Source: Comamonas sp. lk
GTDB taxonomy: Bacteria; Pseudomonadota; Gammaproteobacteria; Burkholderiales; Burkholderiaceae_C
Length of the DNA: 58,539 nucleotides
Direction: 5' to 3'
Assembly: GCA_945860595.1 (NCBI GenBank)
Contig: CAMAQV010000014.1
Span: 1 to 58,539 of the forward strand
Of this stretch, positions 9,519 through 18,279 are shown piece by piece. The translations under genes were made by a program, and so were the position numbers. Position 1 is the stretch's first letter. Each line of letters opens with the position of its first letter. The notes beneath the pieces were generated by a model that was given only the letters and a program-made list of their open reading frames with translations, ran no database searches and had not been told where the DNA came from.

Positions 9519-10883
9519 TCAAGGCTCGCGGATAGCCTCGTCCATGGCCTTGGTCAGGGGCCAGATCAAATAAGAAATCACCGAGCGCTTGCCGACGACA
9601 ATTTCTGCGGAGACGGTCATGCCGGGAAGCAATCGCATACCGGGTGCCATGTTGTGCAGGGTGCCGGGCGCCAGATGGATGCGGCTCAGGTAAAAAGCGT
9701 CAAGCGAGCCGTTTGCTGCGGCCGCGTCACGCCGGAAGGCATCCTCACTCAGAGTCCGCAAGCTTCCGTCCAGCATGCCGTGCTTTTGGTACGGGAAGGC
9801 GTCAAATTTGACGTGCGCCTTATCGCCCACCTTGACGTAACCGATGTCTGCCGCATCCACGCTGACCTCCACCTCCATCTGGTCGCCCAAAGGCACCAAG
9901 GTAAACATCTTCTCCGCTGCCTGCACGACCGACCCCTGCGAGAGCTTGGCAATCTCCAGCACCACCGCATCGGCTGGCGCGACCAGCGACACCAGCTCTT
10001 TGCGCTTATCGGCTTTTTGCAATTGCTCATTGACGCCATCCCGATCGCGCGAGGTGCTCAGCAAATCCTCCATCATTTTTTGTCGCCACCCTTTCACAAA
10101 GGCCGTTTTTTCCGCCTCCAAGGCGGACATCTCGCGCTTGATTTCCTGCTCGCGGTTTCTCGCCATTTCCAGGTCACGCTCGCCGCCCAGCCGGCGATCC
10201 CGCGCCTCGAGTAAATGCAATTTGGCACCGAACTGCTGCGCCATCAAGGCCTCTTGCATGGCCTCCATTTCCACCAGCGACTTCATGCGCTGGGCCAAAA
10301 CATCTTGGTCGCGCCGGTTGGTCTGCAATGAGGCAGCCAGGCGGGCCAGGTTCTGGTCCATCTTGCTGATCTGCGCCTGGTAATTGGCCTGGCGTTCTGC
10401 AGAGAGTTGTGCCTGCAGCTGCGAATCAGCGCCGCCCGAGCCGCCCGCTCCCTTACGGCCGCTGAGCTCGTCGTTCAAACCGCGCGTCTGGGTGTCGAGG
10501 CTGCGCAAACGGGTGCGCAACTGTGCTTCATCCGCCTGGGCGAAGGTGGGATCCAGGGTTGCCAAAACATCCCCCTTGCGCACAACCTGACCCGTGCGGA
10601 CTTCAATGCGCTGGATGATCGAGGTCTCCAGGGGCTGCACCACGATATTGGGCAAAGGATTGACCAGGCGGCCCTGGGTGATCACGATACGCTCCACCTC
10701 AGAAAAGGTAGCCCATGCGACAAACAAAACGACCACAGCCGCCAAGGCGAACACCGTGGTGCGCAGGTAAACCGGCACGGGGCTACGTTCAATTTCATCC
10801 GCATCGGGCAGAAAATCCAGCACGGTGCCGTGCTTGAGATCGCCCAGCTGCGGGTTTAAAGGTGGCTTGTCTGCTGGTTCCAT
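9519..10883 (-). CDS. HlyD-family periplasmic adaptor of a type I secretion system
   Basis: 454 residues, the usual size for HlyD/PrtE adaptors. A short cytosolic N-terminus precedes one membrane segment at about residues 42-62. Then come a lipoyl/barrel-sandwich half (GQVVRKGDVLATLDPT, about 97-112), a long alpha-helical hairpin rich in Ala, Gln, Glu and Arg (about 115-290), the second half-lipoyl (VSLVAPADAVVLEIAKLSQG) and a beta-barrel and C-terminal part (VKFDAFPYQKHG). It would link the inner-membrane ABC exporter to a TolC-type outer-membrane channel. Its start overlaps the end of the hlyB-like gene by 28 bp, so the two are translationally coupled. The only obvious substrate candidate is the giant repeat protein downstream. 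No TolC gene is present in the window. Confidence 0.93.
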   Translation of the reverse strand: MEPADKPPLNPQLGDLKHGTVLDFLPDADEIERSPVPVYLRTTVFALAAVVVLFVAWATFSEVERIVITQGRLVNPLPNIVVQPLETSIIQRIEVRTGQVVRKGDVLATLDPTFAQADEAQLRTRLRSLDTQTRGLNDELSGRKGAGGSGGADSQLQAQLSAERQANYQAQISKMDQNLARLAASLQTNRRDQDVLAQRMKSLVEMEAMQEALMAQQFGAKLHLLEARDRRLGGERDLEMARNREQEIKREMSALEAEKTAFVKGWRQKMMEDLLSTSRDRDGVNEQLQKADKRKELVSLVAPADAVVLEIAKLSQGSVVQAAEKMFTLVPLGDQMEVEVSVDAADIGYVKVGDKAHVKFDAFPYQKHGMLDGSLRTLSEDAFRRDAAAANGSLDAFYLSRIHLAPGTLHNMAPGMRLLPGMTVSAEIVVGKRSVISYLIWPLTKAMDEAIREP

Positions 10884-13003
10884 AGGTGTTGGTAAGTCTC
10901 GCAGCGCGTCAGCAATTCTTTGTGGGTTCCGCTGTCCATCAGTTCGCCGTGTTGCATCACCATGATCGCGTCGGCGTTCACCAAGGTCGACAAGCGGTGC
11001 GAAATCATTAAGACCGTGCGCCCCACCGCGATGCGCGACAGGTTATTGATGAAGATGGCTTCGCTTTCCGGGTCCAGGGCGCTGGCCGCCTCGTCCAGAA
11101 TCAAGATGCGCGGCTGCGTGATCAGGGAGCGTGCGATCGAAAGCCTTTGCTTCTGACCGCCCGAAAGATTGGAGGCGTTCTCTTCCAGCAAGGTGTCGTA
11201 GCCCTGCGGCATGCGTTCGATGAATTCCTCGGCTCCGGCAATCTGGGTCGCAGCAACGATTTCTGCAAAGGAGGCATCGGGCTTGGCCACGACCAGGTTT
11301 TCGCGGATGGTGCCCCGGAACAAAAAGTTCTCCTGCAAAACCACGCCGATCTGCCGGCGCAAATGCGACAAATCAATTTCGCGGGCGTCCACGCCATCAA
11401 AGCGCACCAGGCCTTCTTGCAGGGGGTACAGACCTTGAATCAATTTGGTCACCGTAGTCTTGCCGGAACCACTGCGTCCCACAATGCCCACCACGGTACC
11501 CTTGCGGATGGTGAAACTGGCGCGGTTCAAGGCGGTGGATGTGGCGCCGGGGTAGCGGAAAGACACCGCATCAAAGACAATCTCTCCCGCCAGTTGCGGA
11601 CGCAAGCCGGCATTGCCTGGGCGACCTTCCGATGGCCGGTTCATCACCTCGCCCAACATCCGCACGGACAAAGAGGTTTCCTGGAACTCATTGACTAGCC
11701 CGGTCATGGATATCAGCGGCCCGATCACCCGGCCTGACATCATCTGAAAACCGATCAAAGCGCCGACAGTCAAGGTATGGTCAAAAACCTGCTGCGCACC
11801 GATCACGATGATGATGATGGGCAGCAATTTACCCAGAAAATCGGTAATGGCATTCCCGGTAATCGAAACCAAACCAACCCGGAAATGCATGGTGATGGAT
11901 TCAGCCGATCGCTGGTCCCAACGGCGGCGCAAAATCGGCTCAATAGCCAAGGCCTTGACAGTACGGATGCCGTGGATGGTCTCCACCATGATGGCTTGGC
12001 GCTGGCCCTCGGCCGAATACAAGGCATTCAGCCGCTTTTGGTAGGTCGGCACCATGGCCACAATGACCACCATGATCAAGCCGGTAAAGAGCAAAACAAT
12101 CAGCGCCAGTTGCACTGAATAGGTAAACAGAATTGGCAAAAAAATCAGCAATGAAATCGTGTCAAGGCCAACGAAGAACAGGCGACCCGTCAGAAAGTTG
12201 CGAATCTTGTCGAGTTGCTGTACGTGACGGGAAACCACGCCCGCAGAATTGGACTCGAAGTAGTCAATCGGCAACGACAACAGCTGTGAAAAAATCCTCC
12301 GCGTCAGTCGCATGTCAATTTTGTTGGTCGCCGCCATGGTCAGCATCTGGCGCAAATAACCAAACGCCGAATCAAAGGTAATTGCAATCACGATACCGAT
12401 GGCCAGCACCCACAGCGTCGTCTCGCTTTGGTGCGTCAATACTTTGTCGATAACAATCTGGAAAAACATGGGCGAGGCCAGCGACAGGATCTGCATGGCA
12501 ATCGCCGCGATAAAGATGTCGCGAAATGCCTTCTTTTGCTTCAGAATCTCGGGAATAAACCAGCTAAAGCCGAAAGGTTGATCCGGGTCGCTGAGCTTAT
12601 GCTCCCGCTTGAGCAGCAGCACCGTGCCGTTCCACCGGGCGCAAAACGTGGCCTGGTCTTCCAAGGTCACCACCGCTTGAGCCGCTACCGGGTCCAACAG
12701 CGCCACCTTGCCCTCGCCCTCCACGCGCGCACCCACCACAATCACGGCGCTGCCGTCGTTCAGGCGCGCTATCAGGGGGAACACACCGCCCTGCGCCAGC
12801 AAGCCCTGCCAACTCAGCTTGTCGATGCGGGCTTTCATACCAACTTCGGAGGCAATGCGCAAAATCAGCGTGTCACCGGGCTCCTCGGCCCCCAAAGCAT
12901 GCTCAGATATCAAGCCTTCCGGACTGACCTGCAACCCGTGGTGTTGCGCGATGGCAGTCAGACATTGAATGAGGGTATGCGGGAATTTTTCCAACTTCTT
13001 CAA
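10856..13003 (-). CDS. HlyB-family type I secretion ABC transporter with a degenerate C39-like domain
   Basis: 715 residues. An N-terminal C39-like domain (about 1-130) is followed by a six-helix ABC membrane domain (about 155-440) and an ATPase domain with Walker A GRSGSGKTT, signature LSGGQKQRLSIARS and Walker B ILILDEAAS. In the C39-like part the peptidase Cys of the usual DCG motif appears replaced (the aligned stretch reads PHTLIQCLTAIAQHHG), so it should bind rather than cleave its substrate, as in HlyB. Double-glycine leader processing is therefore unlikely and an uncleaved C-terminal secretion signal is expected. The first in-frame start is TTG 13003, just after a stop and with no clear Shine-Dalgarno, so the exact start is uncertain. 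First gene of an exporter operon with the hlyD-like gene. Confidence 0.93.
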   Translation of the reverse strand: MKKLEKFPHTLIQCLTAIAQHHGLQVSPEGLISEHALGAEEPGDTLILRIASEVGMKARIDKLSWQGLLAQGGVFPLIARLNDGSAVIVVGARVEGEGKVALLDPVAAQAVVTLEDQATFCARWNGTVLLLKREHKLSDPDQPFGFSWFIPEILKQKKAFRDIFIAAIAMQILSLASPMFFQIVIDKVLTHQSETTLWVLAIGIVIAITFDSAFGYLRQMLTMAATNKIDMRLTRRIFSQLLSLPIDYFESNSAGVVSRHVQQLDKIRNFLTGRLFFVGLDTISLLIFLPILFTYSVQLALIVLLFTGLIMVVIVAMVPTYQKRLNALYSAEGQRQAIMVETIHGIRTVKALAIEPILRRRWDQRSAESITMHFRVGLVSITGNAITDFLGKLLPIIIIVIGAQQVFDHTLTVGALIGFQMMSGRVIGPLISMTGLVNEFQETSLSVRMLGEVMNRPSEGRPGNAGLRPQLAGEIVFDAVSFRYPGATSTALNRASFTIRKGTVVGIVGRSGSGKTTVTKLIQGLYPLQEGLVRFDGVDAREIDLSHLRRQIGVVLQENFLFRGTIRENLVVAKPDASFAEIVAATQIAGAEEFIERMPQGYDTLLEENASNLSGGQKQRLSIARSLITQPRILILDEAASALDPESEAIFINNLSRIAVGRTVLMISHRLSTLVNADAIMVMQHGELMDSGTHKELLTRCETYQHLWNQQTSHL

Positions 13004-13093
13004 ACGGGTTTAATAGTGGGACGCAGCCCCTGTAATGCCACTGCGCGTCGCGAATCAATTATGCATCGGCCCGCGCATGGCAAAATCAGCCGT

Positions 13094-13222
13094 CCCGAGG
13101 AGCGCTGCAGTTCACGCACATGGAACCAGGCTTGGGGCACTTGGCGCTTGCCAAGCCGTGTCAACCGCGCTCACCCACGCACCGTGCGGTGAGCCATCAA
13201 CTCCCCCGCGTTCGTGCTCACC
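13094..13222 (+). ncRNA. SAH riboswitch (SAH_riboswitch class) with switching arms
   Basis: The leader of bmt holds the conserved core of the S-adenosylhomocysteine riboswitch: CCCGAGGAGCGCTGCAG from 13094, CCAGGCTTGGG near 13126-13136, and CAACCGCGCTCACCC at 13162-13176. P1 pairs GAGCGC (13099-13104) with GCGCTC (13167-13172). CCCGAG can pair with CTTGGG as the pseudoknot. Downstream, GGTGAGC (13188-13194) is exactly complementary to two copies of GCTCACC: 13169-13175, which overlaps the P1 strand, and 13216-13222, close to the Shine-Dalgarno GGAG (13232-13235). This gives two mutually exclusive structures. Known SAH riboswitches turn expression on when SAH is high. The aptamer call rests on recalled consensus; the switching scheme is inference. 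Confidence 0.87.
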
Positions 13223-13241
13223 TTGATTTGTGGAGTGACCG

Positions 13242-14333
13242 ATGCTGAGCCCTTCTGAGAATCGTTTTTCGCACCTGCTGGCAACCCGGCCCTGGTTGTT
13301 AGCCGATGGGGCTACCGGCAGCAATTTGTTCGATGTAGGCCTGGTCTCAGGCGACGCGCCTGAACTGTGGAACACCGAACACCCGGATCGCATTGCCGCT
13401 TTGCACCAGAGTTTTGTCGACGCGGGGGCTGATATTCTGCTGACCAACAGCTTTGGCGGCACGGTGTACCGGCTCAAACTGCACAACGCGCAATCGCGCA
13501 TGGCCGAACTGAATGCCCGGGCAGCACAAATTGCCCGCCGCGTGGCCGATGCCAGCGGACGCACGATTGCGGTTGCCGGCAGCATGGGGCCTACGGGCGA
13601 AATCATGGAACCCATCGGACCGCTCACCTTCGACGAGGCCAAGGCAGCCTTCGCCGAGCAGGCGCTGGCCCTCAAAGCGGGTGGCGCGGATGTGCTGTGG
13701 ATTGAGACCATGTCCTCGCGCGAGGAGGTCGAGGCTGCCGTAGCCGGAGCCGCCGCTGCGGACTTGCCCATTGTGTGTACGCTGAGCTTTGACACCAACG
13801 GCCGCACCATGATGGGCATTTCGCCCAGCGATTTTTCCGCCATTGAACAATCCCTCTCTCCGCGCCTTGCGGCCTGCGGCACGAACTGCGGCGTGGGTGC
13901 TTCCGAGGTCGTAGCCTGTATCCACAACCTGGCCGAAGCCATGGGCCCAGATGTGGTGCTGGTCGCCAAGGGCAATTGCGGCATTCCGCAGTATGTGGAC
14001 GGCGCGATTTGCTACAACGGCACGCCGGAGATCATGGCCTTGTACGCGCGCATGGCGCTGGATGCCGGCGCACGCATCATCGGCGGCTGCTGCGGCACAT
14101 CGGCCAAACACCTGCGCGCCATGCGCGAGGCGCTGGAATCCCATAGCAAGAGTGCCAGCCCCACCCTGGAAGACATCACCAGCCAGCTCGGCGAAGTCTC
14201 CACCGGCGCACGCGCCCAATGGGGTGGCGAGCAGAGCCGCGCCGCAGGGGCTGCTCCCGGGGCCAATGTGTCGCGCGGGCGGGGTGCGCGCACCCGGCGC
14301 AGCGCCGACAGCGGCACCCCGGACGGCGCATGA
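13242..14333 (+). CDS. bmt: Betaine-homocysteine S-methyltransferase
   Basis: 363 residues with the homocysteine-methyltransferase (Pfam S-methyl_trans) barrel. LLADGATGSNLF opens the domain (about 18-30), and the zinc cysteines are in GTNCG (about 210) and GGCCGT (about 283-288). Spacing and wording (SGDAPELWN, GSMGPTGEIMEPIG, SFDTNGRTMMGI) match alphaproteobacterial Bmt, which transfers a methyl from glycine betaine to homocysteine, giving methionine and dimethylglycine. The N-terminal half of a split MetH is an alternative, but no second MetH half follows. The last ~45 residues are a low-complexity tail (Gly, Ala, Arg) not needed for the fold. ATG 13242 follows GGAG with good spacing. The SAH riboswitch in the leader fits a role in clearing homocysteine. 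Confidence 0.85.
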   Translation: MLSPSENRFSHLLATRPWLLADGATGSNLFDVGLVSGDAPELWNTEHPDRIAALHQSFVDAGADILLTNSFGGTVYRLKLHNAQSRMAELNARAAQIARRVADASGRTIAVAGSMGPTGEIMEPIGPLTFDEAKAAFAEQALALKAGGADVLWIETMSSREEVEAAVAGAAAADLPIVCTLSFDTNGRTMMGISPSDFSAIEQSLSPRLAACGTNCGVGASEVVACIHNLAEAMGPDVVLVAKGNCGIPQYVDGAICYNGTPEIMALYARMALDAGARIIGGCCGTSAKHLRAMREALESHSKSASPTLEDITSQLGEVSTGARAQWGGEQSRAAGAAPGANVSRGRGARTRRSADSGTPDGA

Positions 14334-14370
14334 AGACCTCACGCCTCGCCACCATCAACACCCAAAACTG

Positions 14371-15252
14371 ATGCCCGGAAGCTCCTCATTCCAGGGCCTG
14401 CTGCTGGTCGCTGGGGCGACGCTGTTCTGGAGCCTGAGCGGGGTATTCGTACGCTGGCTACCCGGCATAGACCCCTGGTCATTCAATGCCTTTCGCGGTC
14501 TTGGCTTGGCACTGTCAATGGCACTGTGGATAGCCCTGCGCTACGGACGCGGCAGTCTGGCCATGGTGCGGCGCAGCCCACCCAAGGCGCTCTTGCTGTC
14601 TGCCGGATTTTTTTCATTGGGCTCTTCGCTCTACATTTTTTCGCTGGGCCATGGGAGCGTGGCGGCGATCTCGTGCTTGACAGCCACGTCGGGCCTGTTC
14701 GCGGCCCTGATTGCACGCCTGTGGCTGGGTGAGCGCACGCCAGCTATCTATTACATCGCCATGGTGATGGCCTTGCTGGGCGTCGCCGTGATCGCACTGG
14801 GCGAAGGCCAGTCGCAAGCGACCGGCATCGTGGGCGTGTTGTCTGGTCTGGCTGTCGCCGCCTGCTTTGCCAGCCAGAGCGTGGCCCTGCGGCGCTACCG
14901 GGAATTTGACATGGAGCCCGCGCTGTTTCTGGGCGGGCTGCTGACCTTTGTCGCCATCAGCGCCAGCGGTGTGCTGATCCTGCCCTCCTGGGAACACGTG
15001 CTGGTGTTGCTGTTCATGGGCCTGGTACAACTGGCCATTCCCCTGCTCTTTTATATGCACGGCGCACGCAGCGTGGCAACCAGCCACATGGTGCTGATCA
15101 CCATGGCCGACGCGGTGCTGAATCCCTTGTGGGTCTGGTTGGTACATGGGGAAGAGCCCGTGCAGGGGGTCTACATCGGCGGTGCGCTGGTGCTGGGCGG
15201 TATTGCGCTGACCACGCTGCGGCGCAATACCGCAGCGGCTGCGGCGCTCTAA
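14371..15252 (+). CDS. EamA/DMT-superfamily permease
   Basis: 293 residues forming about ten hydrophobic segments in two EamA halves: the first begins LLLVAGATLFWSLSGVFVRW, the second near residue 150 (GIVGVLSGLAVAACFASQS). This is the drug/metabolite transporter superfamily of the inner membrane; the substrate cannot be told from sequence. ATG 14371 is chosen because the upstream in-frame extension overlaps bmt and reads as antisense-like Arg/Ala/Pro sequence. It lies 37 bp after bmt and may share its transcript, hinting at an amino-acid or betaine-related solute, but this is only context. Its 3' end overlaps the convergent ROK gene by 4 bp. Confidence 0.88.
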   Translation: MPGSSSFQGLLLVAGATLFWSLSGVFVRWLPGIDPWSFNAFRGLGLALSMALWIALRYGRGSLAMVRRSPPKALLLSAGFFSLGSSLYIFSLGHGSVAAISCLTATSGLFAALIARLWLGERTPAIYYIAMVMALLGVAVIALGEGQSQATGIVGVLSGLAVAACFASQSVALRRYREFDMEPALFLGGLLTFVAISASGVLILPSWEHVLVLLFMGLVQLAIPLLFYMHGARSVATSHMVLITMADAVLNPLWVWLVHGEEPVQGVYIGGALVLGGIALTTLRRNTAAAAAL

Positions 15253-16217
15253 TCGCCGACGACCAGCGCAAGCGCGGCGTAGTCGCCCACCCGGTCACCC
15301 AGCCCGGCGGGCACGAAATCCACACCCTCGGTCAGCGCTGGCAGCTTGCCCTGCACATAAGACTGCAACTTGGGCAGCAAAAAATCACGGTGGTGCCAGA
15401 ACACGCTGCCACCCAGGCTGATGCGCTGCAGGTCAAACAAAATCGTCAGGTTGTACAAGGCCCGGCCCATCACACGGCACAAATCGTCCACCACCGCCTG
15501 TGCGTGCGGCTCGCCGGCGCGGGCGGCGGCAAACAGGCCGGGCGCGTCGGCAATACCCTGCGCGGCAAAGCGGCGCGGAATCGCGTTCCCAGCAATCAGG
15601 GCCTCCACATCACCCCGGTTGCCGCAGCCGCACAGGGCTTCGTCGTTGTCGCTCACAAACATATGGCCGGCGTGCCCGGCGTTGCCGTTTTTGCCCCGCA
15701 GGGCGCGTCCGTCGACGCAGACACCCGCGCCAATACCGGTGCTCCAGGTCACATAAGCGCAGTTCGCAACATCGCGCAGCGCACCCCAGCGCCGCTCGGC
15801 CTCCAAAGCGGCAATGCCGTCGTTTTCCACTCGCACGCCAGGAAAGACCTGGCGCAAGGGCGCTTCCAGATACGCTGTCGGCCAGTCGTTGGGGAGGCCG
15901 CGCGCTGCACCCGCCATACCACCGCAGATATTGGGCGAATTGAGCTCCACCAGGCCGTCGCGCATCACAAAGGGGCCACAGGATGAGACGCCCACGGCCG
16001 ACAAATCGGCCACCTTCACGCCCGCCAGCGCGCAGCTCTGGCGCACCAGATCCTGCACCTGCAAGGCCAGCGCGTCGCGCCCGCCGCGGATGGCCGTAGG
16101 CTGAGAAAGCTTGCCGCGCACGCCCTGGCTATCGGCCACGCTGACAGCGACCTTGGTGCCGCCAATGTCGACCCCGGCGACCGGCGGCATGTGGGTGGGG
16201 AAGGTGATATCGGGCAT
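15249..16217 (-). CDS. ROK-family sugar kinase
   Basis: 322 residues. The N-terminal phosphate-binding motif GVDIGGTKVAVS (about 15-26), the catalytic-region ENDGIAALEAE (about 130-140) and the GHAGHMFVSDNDEALCGCGNRGD stretch place it in the ROK family (glucokinase, N-acetylglucosamine or N-acetylmannosamine kinases, and DNA-binding relatives). It has no N-terminal helix-turn-helix, so it is a kinase rather than a repressor. The zinc motif CxCGxxGCxE is imperfect: the third Cys is Asp. The sugar is undetermined. Two possible starts exist (16217 and the Met at 16190); the longer is kept. It is convergent with the EamA gene and alone on its strand here. Confidence 0.85.
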   Translation of the reverse strand: MPDITFPTHMPPVAGVDIGGTKVAVSVADSQGVRGKLSQPTAIRGGRDALALQVQDLVRQSCALAGVKVADLSAVGVSSCGPFVMRDGLVELNSPNICGGMAGAARGLPNDWPTAYLEAPLRQVFPGVRVENDGIAALEAERRWGALRDVANCAYVTWSTGIGAGVCVDGRALRGKNGNAGHAGHMFVSDNDEALCGCGNRGDVEALIAGNAIPRRFAAQGIADAPGLFAAARAGEPHAQAVVDDLCRVMGRALYNLTILFDLQRISLGGSVFWHHRDFLLPKLQSYVQGKLPALTEGVDFVPAGLGDRVGDYAALALVVGD

Positions 16218-16282
16218 GGATCGCGGGGGAAAAAGCGGTTTTTAGGCAAACCCACTGACTGTAGCGTCTAAATTTTGTGACC

Positions 16283-17386
16283 TTACAGCCGGTGGCTCCG
16301 GTCGCCCCGGGTAAAGCCCAGCGGCTGCTCCGTCAAACCCCGCCCTAGGGCGATGACCTTGAACAACTCGCCCATTTCGTGCTCCAGGATCAGCCGCTCG
16401 GCCCGGTTGCGCTGGGCCGCGCTGGCCGCCTGCATCAGATTGACTAGCCCGCAATTGATTAAAAAATGCGCTTGGGTGGTATACCCCACCAACGCCAGTC
16501 CCGCCTCTTCGCCCGCTATCAGGATGCCACTGAAGTTGACGTGGGCGGTGATATCTTTCAGGCCCACGTCGGCCAGCGGGTTCATGTCGCTGCGGTGGCT
16601 GCGGTGGCACATCACCGTGCCCATGTGGCGCTGCGGGTGGTAGTACTCATCCTGGCCAAAGCCATAGTCCAGCAGCAAAATCAGGCCGCGCTGCAGGCGC
16701 TGGCCCAGGCTGCGCACAAAGGCTTCGGCTTGCGGATGGATTTCGCACAGGTAATCATGGTCGCCTTCGATTTCGCAGGGCGGGCGCAGGCTGCTTGGCC
16801 GGTCGCTCCAGACAAAACCCTCTCCCATGGCGACCACGCCACGCTCGTGCCACACCCCGCCCACGCGCGCCAGCAGTTGCACCGGCATGGCGTCGAGCAC
16901 CTCGTTGCCAATCAACACGCCGCGCATCGCATCCGGCAAAGTCTGGGCCCAATGCAGGCGCGCGGCGTGGCGCTCCAGGCTGGCGCGCTGGCGCGCAGCC
17001 AGGGTCTGCGACAACTCGACCACGGTGTAACGGCGCACGGCAACGCCCATCTCATCTAGGGCATCCAGTAACTGCCCGGCCAAGGCGCCGCTGCCCGCGC
17101 CGAATTCCCAGATCTCATCCGTGCCCGTGGCCTGCAGAGCCTGCGCCACCTGGCGCGCCAGCGCATAACCAAAAAGCGGGGTGAGTTCGGGGGCGGTGAC
17201 GAAATCGCTGCCCTCGGGCTGCTCAGGCGCCTGCGGCGCATCGCCGAACTTGGGAAGCTCGTTGGCGTAATAGCCAAGCCCGGGCGTGTACAGGACCTGC
17301 TGCATGAAGTCGTCAAAGCCCATCCAGCCGCCCTGGGCGGCGAGGTGGTTTCTAATAGCCACCTCCAGCGGGTTGCTTGGCTCCAT
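16283..17386 (-). CDS. MidA/NDUFAF7-family SAM-dependent methyltransferase
   Basis: 367 residues. The order of motifs matches the MidA/DUF185 family: FDDFMQQVLYTPGLGYY near the N-terminus, DFVTAPELTPLFGYALARQ, the SAM-binding EFGAGSGALAGQLL (about 94-107), VLIGNEVLDAMPV, and LLLDYGFGQDEYYHPQRHMGT near 240-260. The mitochondrial homologue NDUFAF7 methylates an arginine of complex I subunit NDUFS2; whether the bacterial proteins act on NuoD is not certain. It is divergent from the folM-like gene, with about 90 bp between the starts, so it probably has its own promoter. Length is typical and all motifs look intact. Confidence 0.88.
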   Translation of the reverse strand: MEPSNPLEVAIRNHLAAQGGWMGFDDFMQQVLYTPGLGYYANELPKFGDAPQAPEQPEGSDFVTAPELTPLFGYALARQVAQALQATGTDEIWEFGAGSGALAGQLLDALDEMGVAVRRYTVVELSQTLAARQRASLERHAARLHWAQTLPDAMRGVLIGNEVLDAMPVQLLARVGGVWHERGVVAMGEGFVWSDRPSSLRPPCEIEGDHDYLCEIHPQAEAFVRSLGQRLQRGLILLLDYGFGQDEYYHPQRHMGTVMCHRSHRSDMNPLADVGLKDITAHVNFSGILIAGEEAGLALVGYTTQAHFLINCGLVNLMQAASAAQRNRAERLILEHEMGELFKVIALGRGLTEQPLGFTRGDRSHRL

Positions 17387-17478
17387 AAGACGGGCGGGCG
17401 AGTTGCGGTGGCGGCAATTATGCGGCGCACCCCTACACCTGATGGCACCCCAGAACCAGAGGAATCCTGAAGCACACC

Positions 17479-18279
17479 ATGGCAGACCATGTTTTGATTA
17501 CCGGCGGCGCGCACCGTCTGGGCCAACTGCTGGTGCGCAGCTTTGCGCAGGCGGGTTGGCATGTCTGGTGCCATTACGCCCGTTCGGGCGAGGCAGCGCA
17601 TGCCTTGCAAGAAGAACTGCGCGGCGAAGGCTGGGCGGTGGACACCGTGGCCGCAGACCTGGCGCATGAATCCGAAGCGCTGGCGATGATGGCGCACCTG
17701 GCGCAGCGCAGCGGCGGCCTGCGCGCGGTGGTGAATAACGCATCGGTGTTTGAGCCGGACACCGGCATCGATTTCGACCCCGCACTCACGCGCCGCCAGC
17801 TGGAAGTGAACCTGATCGCCCCGCTGATGCTGGGGCGCGAACTGGCGCGGCAGCAGACCGCGCGGCAGGCGTCCACCCCGAGCCCTGACGCCTGCGTGGT
17901 CCATCTGCTGGACCAAAAAGTGTTCAACCTCAACCCGGACTATTTTTCTTACACCACCAGCAAGCTGGCCTTGGAGCGCAGCGTGGCCTTGCAGGCGCAG
18001 GCGCTGGCGCCCGTGGTCCGGGTCTGCGGCGTGGCACCCGGCCTGATGTATCCCAGCGGCCCGCAAACCGACGACAACTTTGCCCGCGCCAGCCGCGTGA
18101 ATTTGCTGCGCCGCGCGACCGATCCGCAGGATGTGGCCAACACCTGCCGCTTTCTGGCCGAGAACCGCGGCGTTAATGGCGTCACCCTGGCGGTGGACAA
18201 TGGCCAGCATTTAGTCCCCCTGGAGCGTGATGTGATGTTTGCGGTGAGCACCTTAAAAGCGCAGGCCGACCATGGATGA
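17479..18279 (+). CDS. Short-chain dehydrogenase, probable dihydromonapterin/dihydropteridine reductase (FolM-like)
   Basis: 266 residues with an SDR Rossmann fold: ITGGAHRLGQ (about 8-17) is the nucleotide-binding turn, and the GGAxRLG form with Arg is typical of NADPH-dependent pteridine reductases (PTR1/FolM). VNNAS (about 88-92), the catalytic Tyr and Lys in YTTSK (about 158-162) and VAPGLMYP complete the fold. FolM reduces dihydromonapterin to the tetrahydro form. The next two genes encode FolB-type aldolases, and the first overlaps this stop by 8 bp, so a pteridine role is well supported by context. Confidence 0.82.
   Translation: MADHVLITGGAHRLGQLLVRSFAQAGWHVWCHYARSGEAAHALQEELRGEGWAVDTVAADLAHESEALAMMAHLAQRSGGLRAVVNNASVFEPDTGIDFDPALTRRQLEVNLIAPLMLGRELARQQTARQASTPSPDACVVHLLDQKVFNLNPDYFSYTTSKLALERSVALQAQALAPVVRVCGVAPGLMYPSGPQTDDNFARASRVNLLRRATDPQDVANTCRFLAENRGVNGVTLAVDNGQHLVPLERDVMFAVSTLKAQADHG

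Noticed and set aside
13112..13984. Minus-strand frame of 290 codons over bmt
   Set aside because: Antisense shadow of a clear homocysteine methyltransferase gene with riboswitch and ribosome site.
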